This document shows, in pieces, positions 59,901-62,900 of a stretch of 64,000 bases of DNA. Below the pieces are notes generated by a model, which was not told the origin of the DNA, did not search any database, and worked only from the letters and a program-made list of their open reading frames with translations. A program made the position numbers and the translations under genes. The first letter of the stretch is position 1, and each line of letters begins with the position of its first letter. This stretch comes from Schistosoma haematobium. Lineage: Eukaryota > Platyhelminthes > Trematoda > Strigeidida > Schistosomatidae. The stretch is taken from positions 10,705,450 to 10,769,449 of the forward strand of contig NC_067200.1 in NCBI RefSeq assembly GCF_000699445.3, given 5' to 3'.

Positions 59901-62900
59901 GTAAGCTAGACCACCATTGGAAACTTGAAAGCAATGGGCGGCCGTCTCATCCTAGTGTCAGACTATTCAGCACTGAGCATTCACGAACCCACATGCAGGA
60001 CTCGAACCCTAGACCCTTGGTCTCGAGCACGAACGCTCAATGTTTAGACCACTGAGACGGCATCTAACAATGCTCATGTCTAATTTCGAGCAATTCACGA
60101 TATTACGCCTCCCATACAAAAACGAAACAGCCATCCAATGCTCCCAGGTTTTCAATCATAGTTCCAAAAATTCTCTCCTTTTTTCATTAACAGATCAAAA
60201 TTGAACGTTTTTGTGTGTATACCACACATTTTATTGCCCCCAAATGCCCTGGTACGGCCAAGGTATAAAAGAGTTAGCTCTCCCTAACGAAATGCTCTCA
60301 CACGACCACGTCCATACAACCACTTACAAGGAAGTCCTACTCACCGCCTCCTCATATAACGGGTGTTATTTACGCAATCGAGAGAATGGAAAACGAATGA
60401 CGAGCGCTTTAACCGGGTTGGTAGATACGGACGTTACACCTAAGGGAGTTGGAAAACCCCGACTCCAAACCAATGGTGTACATTGGTTTCGGGATCCTGA
60501 GGGAACAAATAGCGTATGAACCAATTGTTGGTCACCGGTTACCATGGGACTGCATCTCCTGACGTTGCTCCACTGGCTTGTGGATCAGACCTTTAGGTCG
60601 AATGCTCCGAACGTGGCCCCCTATGAAAATCACCTGCTTCGGTCTGGACACCCGGGCAGTAACACATCCCACACACATATCAAGTGAGATTTGTGTGGAG
60701 CATATGTATTCGATGCCCCTTTGTACCAGTATTTATGTGTTCGAATAAATAAAATATAACACAAACGTACCCTTAACTTGGGTCACAAAAAGACGGAGAA
60801 ATGAAAAATTCACAGATGTGATAGATATTATCTTGATGGTTTAATACTCGTATACTGAAAAAAGACAAGGCGTTTTAAACGTTTTTGCATCTTATTCCTT
60901 CAAACTAATCTGCATCGCTTATTACTCTATCCAATATGTTAGATATAGTATATGCTATATTGTTTTGTAGAACTGAAGGTTTCCTATGGGACTGAAAGTT
61001 CACTATGAATATTGTAAATAATTTGGCATTACAATCGCAAGTGTTTGCTGACTATTTGATATGCAAAATGATTTTGCTGAATAATCGATCTCACTGGCAT
61101 TAGTAGTTGCTTTCCAAACTTCTCAAAGGCCATTGTCACTGGGGCAGTGTAATGCATATCTCTACTGTTAATAATAATGAATTTAACAGCCATGCCAGAG
61201 AAACAGGTTAAAATTGACATTTTCACACTGCACATAATTGACTGACGTGGTTTTTGATCGCGAATAATATATTTAATGACAATATATACGTATGATGCAA
61301 ATGGTTCACTATGGTTTTAGGTACCTGTATGGTTTCACCAAAGGATTGAGCCTTGCTGTTCAAGTTGTAGTGTCAAAGCATGGATAGTGTCTAGTCCTCC
61401 TGAAAAACCCACATAAATCTTACACTAACTTGTTAAACTTCGGCGTCACTAATAAAATAACATAAATGAATCACCCTCTCCGAAAGGTTTCTGAAATGAA
61501 GAAATGTATGGTATTTGTAAACCACGAACAAGATAATAAGACACTAAATTTAAGGACTAGTTTTAAGCTAGACAAGCATAGAAAACTAAGAAGCATTTTT
61601 TAATTATTTCATCCTAGTACGTAATTCCACAACCGTGACCATCATCAACCTCAACCAGAGATCGGAACTCTTATAAATAATGCTGATAATAGTAAACTAA
61701 GCAACAACAACAAAAAAACTTACAATTATTACTGTTTATTAAAAAAATGTTGATATTCTCTAAAAATCCATCAAAATGAATTGGATTATTCAGGTAATTT
61801 TCTGTAAAATAAGACTGAATTGAAGAGGATCGATTTGTTGACAATTTCTTGACATGATTATTATAACATTGATAAACATTCTCATTTGAATAATCCCAAT
61901 GTATATAATTAATTAATTCATTCATTTTAAATGATGGCCATTCTATTTGCAATATGGTGGATTTTAAACTAATTTGATATTTGTGATTCTATAGTAGAGA
62001 ATAAAAAGTAGACAATCAGTTAAATTGAATTATGTTGATCAATGAAGAATATCTGGTTATATCCCTCTAGATATAAACACGATCTATAACTGAAGAGATT
62101 GGGTGATGTAGCAAAGAATGCTTTGTAATGGTGTATATGCATTCATTCTTTGGTCTCTTCTAGATTCTTCATATACATTTTCTTCTTACTCATCCTATTC
62201 GATCAATATTCGAATATTCAGTCTTTCTTACAGCCAATGATAACCTTAGTATTTCGACTAGTTCACCGATCATCATCATCATCATCATGTTAATTTTATC
62301 TCGCTACATTGATATAATATTAGTTAATGCACTATCCGTACTAAGCTCTACATTATGGCTAATTGACGCGTATATTCATCGACATACAATCCAATCTCGT
62401 TTTAAGCCCTACTTAGTGAAAGGGCTAATGATACTGCAGTGAACGAGAACACAAGTGAGGACAACCAAATGTATTTCAACACAATATTACAGAATGTTTT
62501 GGTAAGATCGGAGATCCATACAGTAAATACCTCATTTGCAAAATATTTATCGATTGTCTCAGACTTTGTTGTTCCTTCGTTTCCATACGAACCACTCTGT
62601 TCTCGTCATCTTCTCTTCGATCTGCTCAAACTTCTGCCGCTAGAAATTCCACTTTAGATTGGTGATACATGCTACTTATGTCTGTTGAAATCAGTAGCAC
62701 ACGTCACAATACTACCACACGACTAGTAAAAGCAAAGCACATTTAGAGATAAGTTTACACATCCAATTAACAGCTTATATTTAACCACTAAGGTTTATTA
62801 CATTTGCATGAACAAGACCTGATATTTGTTTATTTTACTTATTCAGTCAATCATTAACAGCACTACGAATAAAATAAAACTTACCCAAATATCGATTCCA

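Noticed and set aside
60035..60060. tRNA-like sequence in the foldback repeat
   Set aside because: It is part of repeat family A, present in many copies with diverged arms, so not a functional tRNA gene.
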